A stretch of DNA of 64,000 nt from Streptomyces sp. 3214.6 (GTDB taxonomy: Bacteria > Actinomycetota > Actinomycetes > Streptomycetales > Streptomycetaceae): assembly GCF_900129855.1 (NCBI RefSeq), contig NZ_LT670819.1:3410001-3474000 (forward strand), given 5' to 3'. The notes beneath the pieces were generated by a model, which saw nothing but the letters and a program-made list of their open reading frames with translations, had not been told where the DNA came from and searched no databases. Position 1 is the first letter of the stretch, and each line of letters starts with the position of its first letter. Shown here piece after piece: positions 1-8,192 of the stretch. Both the position numbers and the translations under genes were made by a program.

Positions 1-802
1 ACTCCGGGCGGGGGTGGCCGATGGCCGGCCTGAGGTGGCCGCCGGGCGGGCCGTCCAGTTCGTGCAGGGCACCCGCGTACCCGGCCACCCGGGCGAGGAT
101 CGACGCGGCGTCGCGCAGCCGGACGGCGCGGCCCGAGCCGATGTTGATGACGCCCTGCGCGGCGGAGAGGGAGGCGGCGTGCACGGCACGGGCCACGTCG
201 CGGACGTCGATGAAGTCGCGCTGCACACCGAGCCCGCCGAGCTTGAGCTCGCCGTCGCCGGACTGCATGGCGCGGCGCATCGCCTCGGCGAGCCGGCCCA
301 GCGGGGAGCCGGCGGGCGTGCCCGGACCCGCGGGCGAGAAGACCCGGAGCACGACGGCGTCCAGACCGGAGCCGAGGACGAGTTCGGTGGCGGCGAGTTT
401 GCTGACGCCGTACGGGCCGCCGGGGCGAGGCACGGCGTCCTCGGCCGTGGAGGAGCCGGGCTGGCTCGGGCCGTACTCGGCGCCGCAGCCGATCTGTACC
501 AGCCGGGCGCCGCAGCCGCTGCGGCGCAGGGCCTCGCAGACGGTGGCGACGGCGACGGTGTTGTGCCGGGTGAGTTCGCGGGCGCCGCCGCGGGTGGTGC
601 CCGCGCAGTTGACGACGACCTGGGGGTGGACCGCGTCGAGGAAGCGGGTGAGGGCGCCGGGGCTGCCGGACGCGAGGTCGAAACGGACGTCGGCGTCGTC
701 GCCGCGGCCGAGCGCGGTGAGCTGGACGGCCGGGTCGGCGAGCAGACGGTCGGCGACGAAACGGCCGAGGTAGCCGTTGGCTCCGATCAGCAGAACCCTC
801 AT
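1..802 (-). CDS. NAD-dependent epimerase/dehydratase (3' end outside window)
   Basis: Extended short-chain dehydrogenase/reductase of the NAD-sugar epimerase type. The reading frame, translated from position 802 leftwards, begins MRVLLIGANGYLGR, which is the N-terminal Rossmann GxxGxxG motif. It continues with a PYGVSK segment (YxxxK active site) near residue 135 and a DFIDVRDVA segment typical of the family. No stop is reached before the window edge, so about 267 residues are visible. The ATG is preceded by GGGAG 7 nt upstream and overlaps the stop of a 51-aa ORF by ATGA, so translation is probably coupled. It is the last visible gene of a glycosyltransferase/membrane-protein operon, so a role in nucleotide-sugar supply or modification is inferred. 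The substrate cannot be read from the sequence. Confidence 0.85.
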   Translation of the reverse strand, partial: MRVLLIGANGYLGRFVADRLLADPAVQLTALGRGDDADVRFDLASGSPGALTRFLDAVHPQVVVNCAGTTRGGARELTRHNTVAVATVCEALRRSGCGARLVQIGCGAEYGPSQPGSSTAEDAVPRPGGPYGVSKLAATELVLGSGLDAVVLRVFSPAGPGTPAGSPLGRLAEAMRRAMQSGDGELKLGGLGVQRDFIDVRDVARAVHAASLSAAQGVINIGSGRAVRLRDAASILARVAGYAGALHELDGPPGGHLRPAIGHPRPE

Positions 803-954
803 CGTGCGGCTCCCGGGGTGTGCGCGGCGGCTGTCGCCTGGGCTGCGTGGGCTCCGGTCGCCCGGTGTGCTCCTGCTGCTCCTGTGACCGCGGGGGCTCC
901 TGCGACCGCGGGTGCCCCGGTGGCTCCGGTCCCTCCGGATCGGGAGGTGGTCAT
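799..954 (-). CDS. 51-aa Ala/Gly/Thr-rich small ORF coupled to the epimerase gene
   Basis: Short ORF starting MTTSRSGGTGATGAP and rich in A, G, T and P, with no recognisable domain. Two observations favour translation. GGAGAG lies about 5 nt before the ATG, and the stop overlaps the epimerase start as ATGA. Against it, the composition is low-complexity and there is no family assignment. It may act only as a coupling leader. Alternatively the 4-bp overlap is coincidental and the epimerase is translated from its own site. Confidence 0.35.
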   Translation of the reverse strand: MTTSRSGGTGATGAPAVAGAPAVTGAAGAHRATGAHAAQATAAAHTPGAAR

Positions 955-1277
955 CTGGTCTCTCCATTCAAGGGTGATGCGCTGGGTTGCGGCTGGGTGG
1001 AGGAGCGCGTGCGTCGTGCGGTCGTGGCACGGTGGGGGTTGCGCTGCGCGCGGTGGCGGAGGTGCCGACGGCCGGCGCCTGGCGGGGGCGGGCGGCCACT
1101 GACCGGCGGAAGTAGACGAGCGACGCCACGAAGTCCCCGCGCCCACCTGCGAACTTGAGGCCGACAGGCCGGCATCCCGACCAGGCGGGACGGCCGTCGG
1201 GCTCGGTCGGGCGGGTTCTTGAGCCGGCAGGGCAGGTGGCAGGGGCGCCCGGTGGGGGAGGCGGGGGTGGGTTCGGG
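955..1277. other. Intergenic stretch inside the glycan operon
   Basis: 323 bp between the stop of the membrane-protein gene and the 51-aa ORF. Both strands have short open frames, but they show no domain, no good ribosome binding site and no plausible start. Only the GGAGAG site directly before the 51-aa ORF is recognisable. The gap may hold a promoter for the downstream genes. Confidence 0.5.
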
Positions 1278-2558
1278 TCAGCACGGTTGGTCCGTCCGGG
1301 CGTGGGCCGAGGCTCTGGTCAGCGTGCGGGTGGCGTGGACGAGGAGGGACAGGGCGGCGGCTGCGCAGATGAGGGACGGCACACCGTCCGGGCCCCAGGT
1401 GGTCACGAGGCTCTCCACGGGCGCCGCCAGGAAGCCGCAGCCGGGCAGGCGGCCGGCGAAGACCATGGCCGGGGCGAGGACCTCGGCCGTGCCGGCGGCG
1501 CCGAGGACGACCGCCGGAGCGTGGGTGAAGCCGTGCACGATGAGGAGGCGGGCGAGGAAGAGGAGCGCGCCCAGGGCGAGGGTGTGACCGTAGTCGGCGG
1601 GCTCGCCCAGTGCCGTGACGCAGAGGGCGTGCAGTGCGGCGAGCGCACACAGGAACAGGGCGACGGTGCCGAGCAGCAACGGCCGTACGGAGGCGGCGAA
1701 CTCCTCCAGGCTGCGGCTGGCGTCCAGGCGCCGGCGCGCGCGGACGGCGAGGAGGTGGGCGCTCCAGGCGGCGGGCGCGCAGGCCAGGGAGAGGGTGAGC
1801 AGCGGGGCGGCGGCGAGGGGCCAGGGGCCGTGGGCCGTTCCGTCGGGCAGGCCGTCGGGTCCGCCTCCGACGGCGGCGCGCAGGAGGCCGTCACCGAGGG
1901 CCGCGTAGCCAAGGAGCCAGCAGGTCCAGGCGTCCGTCCGGTGCCGGCCGGGGTGGGCACCGCTGTGCGGGCGCAGCGGGCCCCGGCGCAGGGCCGCGTG
2001 CAGGGCGAGGGTCACGGCGAGGATGCCCGCGGCAGCGACGAGGAGACACGTCCGCCCCTGGGTGAGGCGTACGCCGGTCACGGTCGCGGCGCACAGGACG
2101 CCCGGAAGGAGGGTGAGCAGCGCCCAGTCCAGACGGGGTCGCGGGATCGCGGTCGACGGACTCGGCGGGGGTGCGTCACCGTCGCGCGGGACGCGGGCGT
2201 ACATCTCCTCCGCGAGGGAGAAGACGTCCCGGTGCCGGAAGCGGGCGGCGGTGCGGTCGGTGACTCCGTGGGCCTCCAGGCCCGCGGCGATCTCCAGCGG
2301 GTCGACGGCCCGTTCGCACAGCTCACGGTGCCGGTGCATCAAGGCCTTCACCGGGTCCACGACGCCACGGCGGGGGGCGGCCGGCTTACGGCCGTCGGCA
2401 ACCGTGTCGGCGCCGGCAACCGTGTCGGCGCCGGCGACTGTGTCGGCGTCGGCGTGCGCGCCGGTACGCGTATCAGTGCGCGCGTCGGTGCGCCCGTCGA
2501 TACGCGCCTCGGCGCTCTCCGTCCGCCCCGGTCGGTCCAGCTCGTCGAGCCCGCTCAT
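1278..2558 (-). CDS. Multi-pass integral membrane protein of glycan operon
   Basis: 426-aa protein. The N-terminal ~60 residues are hydrophilic and repetitive (ADTVAG units). A conserved-looking soluble segment follows (HRHRELCERAVDPLE... RFRHRDVFSLAEEMY). From about residue 135 to the end there are roughly eight hydrophobic segments, for example LLTLLPGVLCAATVTGV and LLLGTVALFLCALAALHAL. The ATG overlaps the stop of the upstream DUF3492 glycosyltransferase by ATGA, so the two are co-translated. I do not recognise a named transporter family. By position it could help export or anchor the glycan made by the neighbouring glycosyltransferase. It is not an obvious PelG (12-TM flippase) homologue. 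Confidence 0.75.
   Translation of the reverse strand: MSGLDELDRPGRTESAEARIDGRTDARTDTRTGAHADADTVAGADTVAGADTVADGRKPAAPRRGVVDPVKALMHRHRELCERAVDPLEIAAGLEAHGVTDRTAARFRHRDVFSLAEEMYARVPRDGDAPPPSPSTAIPRPRLDWALLTLLPGVLCAATVTGVRLTQGRTCLLVAAAGILAVTLALHAALRRGPLRPHSGAHPGRHRTDAWTCWLLGYAALGDGLLRAAVGGGPDGLPDGTAHGPWPLAAAPLLTLSLACAPAAWSAHLLAVRARRRLDASRSLEEFAASVRPLLLGTVALFLCALAALHALCVTALGEPADYGHTLALGALLFLARLLIVHGFTHAPAVVLGAAGTAEVLAPAMVFAGRLPGCGFLAAPVESLVTTWGPDGVPSLICAAAALSLLVHATRTLTRASAHARTDQPC
2401..2454. repeat. Three tandem 18-bp units in the membrane-protein gene
   Basis: Three in-frame 18-bp units at 2401-2418, 2419-2436 and 2437-2454. The first two differ only at the last base and the third has three changes. 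They encode the ADTVAG repeats of the N-terminal tail. Confidence 0.8.
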
Positions 2559-4339
2559 CGTGCTCCCTCCGTCGCGGCGACCGGTGAACTGCCGCGTACC
2601 GGCGGCCTCTCCGCCCAGGCCGGGGTCTGCCCTGCGGTGACACCCGTGCCCAGGTCGGTCCACAAGCCCGACAGCCTGGCCTCGGGCGGAACGGCGAACG
2701 GCCGGGGTTCGCCGTCGTGACCGAGGACGAACCGACGAAACGGGGCCCGGGAGACGAGCTCCAGGTAGATGCCGTGGAACGCCGCGATGTTCTGCTCGAC
2801 CGTGAACAGTTCGAGGGCGCGGGCGCGGGCGGCCGCCCCCAGGCGCGCACGGCGCTCGGGGTCGCGAAGCAATGCCCCGCAGGCCTCCGCGAGCGCCCGT
2901 GGATTGCGGGGCGGGACGACCAGTCCCGTGCCGCCGATCACCTCGACCACCGCACCGACGTCCGTCGACACGGTCGCCCGGCCGCAGAACATCGCCTCCA
3001 CCAGGCCGACCGGGAACCCCTCGACGACACTGGACAGAACGACGACCGCACCGGCCGCGTACGCCTCGGCCAGGGTTGGCGCCTCCGGGCCGCCGATCTC
3101 CTCGAAGGAGACCGGGTTGTCGCCCACGGCGTGCGGTCCCGCCGCCTCGTCGGGGAAGAGCTGTGCGGCCAGCATCCGGCAGTGGCCGAGGTAGGCCCGG
3201 CCCTCCGTGCCGGCCGGCGCGCCGATGATCCGCAGGCGGGCGTGCGGCTCCTCCTTGCGGACTTCCGCGAAGGCGTGCAGCAGCGACACCAGGTCCTTCG
3301 CCGGTTCCACCCGGCCGACCCAGACCAGGGTGTGCGGATCGGCGGTGTCCGGGGCCTCACCCACCTCCGCGAAGCGGGACGCCGCCATGCCCGGGTAGAC
3401 GGTGCGCAGTTTGGCGCGGTCCGCGCCACACCGCTCCTGCCAGCGCCGGGCGTGCGTGTTGCCCGGCGTGACGCACTCCGCCCGCCGGTAGACCTCGGCC
3501 GCGAGCCGACCGTGGAAGGCAGCGAGCAGGGCACGAACGGCGGGGGCCTCGCCGGAGCTCAGATAGTGCGTCCGCAGCCGGACGCCGTACTCGGTCACCA
3601 GCAGCGGCACGTCGAAGAAGTGCCGGGCGAGCAGGCCGGGCAGGGCCGCCGGGCCGCCGGACGTGGCATGGCACAGGTCGACCGCGCCGAGGCCCTCTCC
3701 CCCGTCGCCCGTCTCGTCGTCGTACCAGTCGAGCGAGAGGGGGCGCAGGGCGCGCTCGAGATGTGCGGCGACGGCGAGCAGGTCGGGGACGCGCGCCTCA
3801 CGCGCCGTGCGCAGCGCGCCGGGCGCGCGGCAGGCACGTTCCAGGGCGCGCACGGCGCCCTCCGAGCGGAGCGCTCCCACCAGTCCGCCCTCGTCCCGGG
3901 CGAGTTCGGCGAGGCCGTACAGCGCGTTGGCGAAACGGTCCGCCTGAACGGCGGGACCGGCCCCGAAGGAGTGCGCCGAGCCGTGCGAAGAGTCCGCCGA
4001 GGAGTGCACCGAAGAGTCCGCCGAGGAGTGCGCCGGGTCCGGGGACTCGCCCTCGCACAGGGCGGTCACCAGCTCGCCGTAGAACTCCGCGAAGCGGCGG
4101 CGCGCGCGCCGGCCGTATACGACCCCATCCTCCTCGGCCATCCACAGCGGCGCCGTCCGCACCCGGCTGACCTGCGGCGGAAGCTCGACCCAGCCCGCGT
4201 CCTCCTGGTGTTCGGCGCGGCTGAGGGCGTAGACGTCGAAGTCGTGCTGTCCGAGCCCGCGCACGAGCCGGTCGCACCAGACCCCGGCGTCACCGCTCAC
4301 ATACGGATAGCCACCCTCCGTAAGCAGTCCGATGCGCAC
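2555..4339 (-). CDS. PelF-like (DUF3492) glycosyltransferase, GT4 family
   Basis: Predicted retaining GT-B glycosyltransferase of 594 aa. The N-terminus RIGLLTEGGYPYVSGDAGVWC is the DUF3492 signature found in PelF-type enzymes. The C-terminal half has the GT4 hallmarks: VWVGRVEPAKDL, then SSVVEGFPVGLVEAMFCGR, which contains the E-x7-E motif that holds the nucleotide-sugar phosphates. I chose GTG at 4339 because the family begins at this motif. Between residues ~110 and 135 there is an insertion rich in Ser, His and Ala, encoded by two near-identical 24-bp units (3987-4034). It is the first gene of an operon with a membrane protein and an epimerase. No PelA, D, E or G is visible nearby, so the polymer need not be Pel. 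Confidence 0.85.
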   Translation of the reverse strand: MRIGLLTEGGYPYVSGDAGVWCDRLVRGLGQHDFDVYALSRAEHQEDAGWVELPPQVSRVRTAPLWMAEEDGVVYGRRARRRFAEFYGELVTALCEGESPDPAHSSADSSVHSSADSSHGSAHSFGAGPAVQADRFANALYGLAELARDEGGLVGALRSEGAVRALERACRAPGALRTAREARVPDLLAVAAHLERALRPLSLDWYDDETGDGGEGLGAVDLCHATSGGPAALPGLLARHFFDVPLLVTEYGVRLRTHYLSSGEAPAVRALLAAFHGRLAAEVYRRAECVTPGNTHARRWQERCGADRAKLRTVYPGMAASRFAEVGEAPDTADPHTLVWVGRVEPAKDLVSLLHAFAEVRKEEPHARLRIIGAPAGTEGRAYLGHCRMLAAQLFPDEAAGPHAVGDNPVSFEEIGGPEAPTLAEAYAAGAVVVLSSVVEGFPVGLVEAMFCGRATVSTDVGAVVEVIGGTGLVVPPRNPRALAEACGALLRDPERRARLGAAARARALELFTVEQNIAAFHGIYLELVSRAPFRRFVLGHDGEPRPFAVPPEARLSGLWTDLGTGVTAGQTPAWAERPPVRGSSPVAATEGAR

Positions 4340-4417
4340 GCGCGCCCCCGATCTCCCGTTTGGGGAGCCGCCGTTGACCCGGCGGCTCGCAGCGGGACGA
4401 ACGTATGCGGACAAGGC

Positions 4418-4451
4418 GGTGGTGCGACGGACGGTTGTCCGTCGCACCACC
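4418..4451. terminator. Perfect 15-bp hairpin between ABC operon and PelF-like gene
   Basis: Left arm 4418-4432 (GGTGGTGCGACGGAC), loop GGTT, right arm 4437-4451, with no mismatch. It lies 76 bp past the stop of the peptide-transporter operon and about 80 bp before the glycosyltransferase start. A factor-independent terminator for the upstream operon is the simplest reading; there is no T-run, as is common in Streptomyces. Confidence 0.65.
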
Positions 4452-4527
4452 AAAAGGGGTGAACGGTCGTAACTTTCCCGTGCGGGTCGCGTTCGGTCGC
4501 GCTAAGAGATCATCCGACCGCGAAACG

Positions 4528-6219
4528 TTACGCCACGGCCAACTCCCGCCGTTCGGCGCGCCGCCGGGCCGCGACCGCCGGGTCGAGCGCCGGTACGGCG
4601 GCCAGGAGCTGCTTGGTGTAGGGGTCGCGCGGCGACTCGTACACCTCGTCGGCGGGGCCCTCCTCGACGACGCGGCCGTGTCGCATCACCGCGACGCGGT
4701 CGCTGACCTGGCGCACCACGGCCAGGTCATGGGCGACGAAGACCAGCGCGAGGCCGAGTTCGCGCTGCAGTTCGCCGAGCAGGGCGACGACCTGGGCCTG
4801 GGTGGTCACGTCGAGTGCGGAGACCGGCTCGTCGCAGACGATGACGTGCGGGTCGGCCGCGAGCGCCCGCGCGATGCCGACGCGCTGGCGCTGACCGCCG
4901 CTGAACTCGTGCGGGTAGCGGTCGTAGTGCTCCGCTTCGAGTCCCACGCGCTCCAACAGTTCCCTCACCCGCCTCCTGATGCGCGCATCGTCGCGCTCAC
5001 CCCGCGCGCGGAGCGGGTCGGCGATGGACTCGCCCACACTGCGGCGGGGGTTGAGGGAGGAGACGGGGTCCTGGAAGACCATCTGCACGGTCGGGTTCAC
5101 GCCCGACGACACCCGCCCCTCGTAGCGGACCTCGCCCGCCGTCGGCTCCAGCAGCCCGACCAGCATCCGGCCCAGCGTCGTCTTGCCGCTGCCGCTCTCC
5201 CCGACGACGCCGAGGGTCTCGCCCCGGCGGACCGTCAGCGACACGCCGTCCACGGCCGCGAACGCCCGCTTCCCGCGCCCGAACTCGCGCCGCAGCCCGC
5301 TCGCTTCGAGCACCACCTCAGCAACAACCGCCCCCTTGACGACCGGCTTCTCGGCAGCCTCGCCCTTGGAAGCCTCGGAAGACTCGGAGGCATCGGAAAC
5401 CTCGGACGCATCGGAAGACTCGGAGGCATCGAAGACCTCTCTCTTCACGTCCGCCCGCGGTACCGCGCCCAGCAGTTCCCGTGTGTACGCCTGCGCGGGC
5501 GTCGCCAGGACGGTGCCCGCCGGGCCGTGCTCGACGAGCCGCCCGTGCCGCATGACCAGCACCTCGTCGACGCTCTCCGCCGCCACGCCCACGTCGTGCG
5601 TGACCAGCAGCAGCCCCATGCCGGTCGCCTCGCGCAGGGTGTGCAGCAGGTCGAGGATCTGGGCCTGGACGGTCACGTCCAGCGCGGTCGTCGGCTCGTC
5701 GGCGATCAGCAGGTCGGGCTCGCAGGCCAGTGCCATGGCGATGAGGGCGCGCTGGCGCATGCCTCCGCTGAACTCGTGCGGGCGCGACCGGGACCGTCGT
5801 ACCGCGTCCGGGATTCCGACGCGCTGCAGGACCTCCACCGCACGCGCGCGTGCCGCACGGCGCGACACGCGCGCGTGCACGCGGTACACCTCGGCGATCT
5901 GGTCGCCGATCGCGTAGTACGGGTCGAGAGAGGACAGCGGGTCCTGGAAGACCATCGCCGCCCGGCCGCCGCGCAGCCGCCGCAACTCCTCGTCGGACGC
6001 GGCCTGTACGTCGGTCCCCGCGACCCGTACCGAGCCGCCCACGGCGGCCCCCGTCCCCCGGTGCAGCCCCAGCAGGGCCGAGGCGACCGTGGACTTGCCG
6101 GAGCCCGACTCGCCGACCAGACCGAGAGCCGCGCCCTCCTCCAGGCGGAAGGAGAGGCCGTCGACGGCCCGTAGTGACCCGAACCCGACCGTCAGGTCGG
6201 TGACTTCCACCAGGCTCAT
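4528..6219 (-). CDS. Fused dipeptide/oligopeptide ABC transporter ATPase (DppD-DppF type)
   Basis: 563-aa protein with two complete ABC ATPase domains in tandem. Domain 1 has Walker A GESGSGKST near residue 38, then FSGGMRQR and IADEPTTALDV. Domain 2 has GESGSGKTT, FSGGQRQR and CDEPVSALDV. It therefore supplies both nucleotide-binding subunits that are separate DppD and DppF proteins in many bacteria. The linker (plus-strand 5370-5440) is made of repeated SDASE/DASES units and is probably flexible. The ATG overlaps the permease stop by 4 bp. This is the last gene of a four-gene operon that would import peptides or related solutes. Confidence 0.93.
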   Translation of the reverse strand: MSLVEVTDLTVGFGSLRAVDGLSFRLEEGAALGLVGESGSGKSTVASALLGLHRGTGAAVGGSVRVAGTDVQAASDEELRRLRGGRAAMVFQDPLSSLDPYYAIGDQIAEVYRVHARVSRRAARARAVEVLQRVGIPDAVRRSRSRPHEFSGGMRQRALIAMALACEPDLLIADEPTTALDVTVQAQILDLLHTLREATGMGLLLVTHDVGVAAESVDEVLVMRHGRLVEHGPAGTVLATPAQAYTRELLGAVPRADVKREVFDASESSDASEVSDASESSEASKGEAAEKPVVKGAVVAEVVLEASGLRREFGRGKRAFAAVDGVSLTVRRGETLGVVGESGSGKTTLGRMLVGLLEPTAGEVRYEGRVSSGVNPTVQMVFQDPVSSLNPRRSVGESIADPLRARGERDDARIRRRVRELLERVGLEAEHYDRYPHEFSGGQRQRVGIARALAADPHVIVCDEPVSALDVTTQAQVVALLGELQRELGLALVFVAHDLAVVRQVSDRVAVMRHGRVVEEGPADEVYESPRDPYTKQLLAAVPALDPAVAARRRAERRELAVA

Positions 6220-7205
6220 GTGAGCACCACCCGTCGGTCGGCCACCGCGTACAGGACGTCCGCGACGGCGTTGGCGAGCACCACGAAGAAACCGATGACC
6301 AGGACCATCCCGACGACGACCGGCAGATCGACGACGTTGACCGCGTGTACCAGTTCCTGTCCGATGCCGGGGAGCCCGAAGAGGGTCTCGGTGAGTACCG
6401 CGCCGCCGACCGCGGAGCCGAAGTTGTTCGCGTTCAGCGCGATGACCGGCGCGAACGCCCCGCGCAGCGCGTGCCGTCCGATGATCGACCGCTCGCCGAC
6501 GCCGTACGCGCGGAAGGTGCGGATGTGGTCCTCGGCGAGCGTCTCCAGCATCGACGCGCGCGTGAGGCGGGCGAACGCGGCGGCCTCGATGAGGGCGAGC
6601 GAGAGCCAGGGCAGCAGCAGGTTCCACGCCCACTGCTCCGGGTTGTCGGTGAAGTTCACGTACTGCGGGAACGGCAGCAGTTGGAGCTGCCCGCAGACGA
6701 CGATCATCAGGACCAGGCCGATGACGAAGACCGGCGTGGCCACGCCCGCGAGCGTAACGCCGGTCAGCAGCCGCTCGCTGAGCCTGCCGCGCCGCCAGGC
6801 GGACAGGACGCCGGTGCCGACGCCGAGGATCAGCCACAGCACCATCGCGCCGAACACCAGCGACAGGCTGACCGGCAGCTTGTTCAGAATCAGCTGGGTG
6901 ACCTGCTGGTCGCTCTGGTACGACAGCCCGAGGCAGGGCGCGGAGCAGTGCTCCACGGAGGTGCCGGTCGAGTAGTCCTGGCCGGCCACGAGGCCCTCCA
7001 GGAAGTGCCAGTAGCGCACGTACAGCGGGTCGTCGAGCCTGAGCTGCTGGGCGACCTGATGCACCTGTTCCGGCGAGCAGCGCGGACCGCAGGTGATCTG
7101 CGCGACGTTGCCGGGGGTGACGTAGAAGACGACGTAGACGATCACCGAGATGGCGAACAGGGTGACGACGGCGCCGAGCACGCGCCGTAGGAGAAAGCCT
7201 GTCAT
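6216..7205 (-). CDS. Peptide ABC transporter permease, DppB-like
   Basis: 329-aa inner-membrane permease (BPD_transp_1 family). The N-terminus RRVLGAVVTLFAISVIVYVVF is the typical first TM of DppB/OppB proteins. The EAA-like cytoplasmic loop is TFRAYGVGERSIIGRHALRGAF. A large external loop between TM1 and TM2 contains several Cys residues (ITCGPRCS, EHCSAPC), which is unusual for the family and could form disulfides. Start ATG at 7205 overlaps the stop of the next permease gene by 4 bp, as does its own stop with the ATPase start. It forms the membrane pore with the adjacent DppC-like subunit. Confidence 0.92.
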   Translation of the reverse strand: MTGFLLRRVLGAVVTLFAISVIVYVVFYVTPGNVAQITCGPRCSPEQVHQVAQQLRLDDPLYVRYWHFLEGLVAGQDYSTGTSVEHCSAPCLGLSYQSDQQVTQLILNKLPVSLSLVFGAMVLWLILGVGTGVLSAWRRGRLSERLLTGVTLAGVATPVFVIGLVLMIVVCGQLQLLPFPQYVNFTDNPEQWAWNLLLPWLSLALIEAAAFARLTRASMLETLAEDHIRTFRAYGVGERSIIGRHALRGAFAPVIALNANNFGSAVGGAVLTETLFGLPGIGQELVHAVNVVDLPVVVGMVLVIGFFVVLANAVADVLYAVADRRVVLT

Positions 7206-8188
7206 GCCTTGGCCTCCCTCTTGCGGCCGGTGCCGACGCGCAGCCGGGACGCCGCGCGCGGGTCCAGGGCGGTGCGTATGCCGTCGCCGAGGACGGTCAG
7301 GGCGAGGACGGTGACGAAGAGCGCGCCCGCGGGCAGCAGCAGGTACTGCGGGGCGGCCTGGTACCAGACGTCGGCGGCGGTGAGCATCTGTCCCCAGGAC
7401 GGCGTCGGCGGCTTCACACCGACGCCAAGGAAGGACAGGGCGGCTTCGGCAGAGATGTTGGACGGCACCAGCAGCGCCGCGTAGGTGATGATCGGCGCGG
7501 CGATGCCGGGCAGCAGTTCGCGGCGGGCGATGCGCCAGGTGCCCCAGCCGCTGAGCCGGGCCGCGGCGACGTAGTCGAGCTGTTTGAGCGTCAGCGTCTG
7601 GGCGCGCACGATCTTGGCGATGCTGCCCCACGCGATCAACCCGATGACCGACGCGACCAGTACAGGTCGCGGGAAGCTCGACGGAACGATCGCGAGGAGC
7701 GCCAACGACATGATCATGAGGGGCATGGCGACGATGACGTCCGTGAACCTGCTCAACAGTTGATCAACCCATCGACTGCCGAGCGCAGCCGATACACCCA
7801 CGACGACACCGATCAACACCTGGACGACCGTGGCGGCCAGCGCGACCCCCAGCGAGACCCGGGCGCCGTACACAAGACGTGCGAACAGGTCGCGTCCTGT
7901 CTGCGGTTCGACGCCGAGCCAGTGGTCCCCGCTGATGCCGCCGAGCGACCCGACGGGCACACCGCCGCGCGCGGAGTCCACCAGAGAGGAGTGGTAGGTG
8001 TTCGGGTCCTGGCCCTCCAGCGCGGTGAGCAGGGGCGCCGCGAGCGCGACCAGGACGAGCAGCGCGACGACGCCCGCCGCGACCATGGCGGCCCGCTGCG
8101 CCCGCAGCCGCCGCCAGAACTGACGAGCCCCCGAGACCCCCGGGACGGCTGCCCCGGGGGTCTCGACGGCGACAAGTACTTCGCTCAT
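7202..8188 (-). CDS. Peptide ABC transporter permease, DppC-like
   Basis: 328-aa permease. A cytoplasmic N-terminus leads into one TM (VVALLVLVALAAPLLTALEG), then an external region containing HWLGVEPQTGRDLFARLVYGARVSL, a DppC/OppC hallmark. The EAA loop is YVAAARLSGWGTWRIARRELLPG. ATG at 8188 lies 4 bp after the stop of the substrate-binding lipoprotein gene. Paired with the DppB-like permease and served by the fused ATPase. Confidence 0.92.
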   Translation of the reverse strand: MSEVLVAVETPGAAVPGVSGARQFWRRLRAQRAAMVAAGVVALLVLVALAAPLLTALEGQDPNTYHSSLVDSARGGVPVGSLGGISGDHWLGVEPQTGRDLFARLVYGARVSLGVALAATVVQVLIGVVVGVSAALGSRWVDQLLSRFTDVIVAMPLMIMSLALLAIVPSSFPRPVLVASVIGLIAWGSIAKIVRAQTLTLKQLDYVAAARLSGWGTWRIARRELLPGIAAPIITYAALLVPSNISAEAALSFLGVGVKPPTPSWGQMLTAADVWYQAAPQYLLLPAGALFVTVLALTVLGDGIRTALDPRAASRLRVGTGRKREAKA

Positions 8189-8192
8189 CGGG

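Noticed and set aside
951..1175. 74-aa minus-strand frame upstream of the 51-aa ORF
   Set aside because: Overlaps the 51-aa ORF in another frame and has no ribosome binding site.
4405..6174. 589-aa plus-strand frame over the ABC ATPase
   Set aside because: Mirror of the fused ATPase gene, no start site and no domain.
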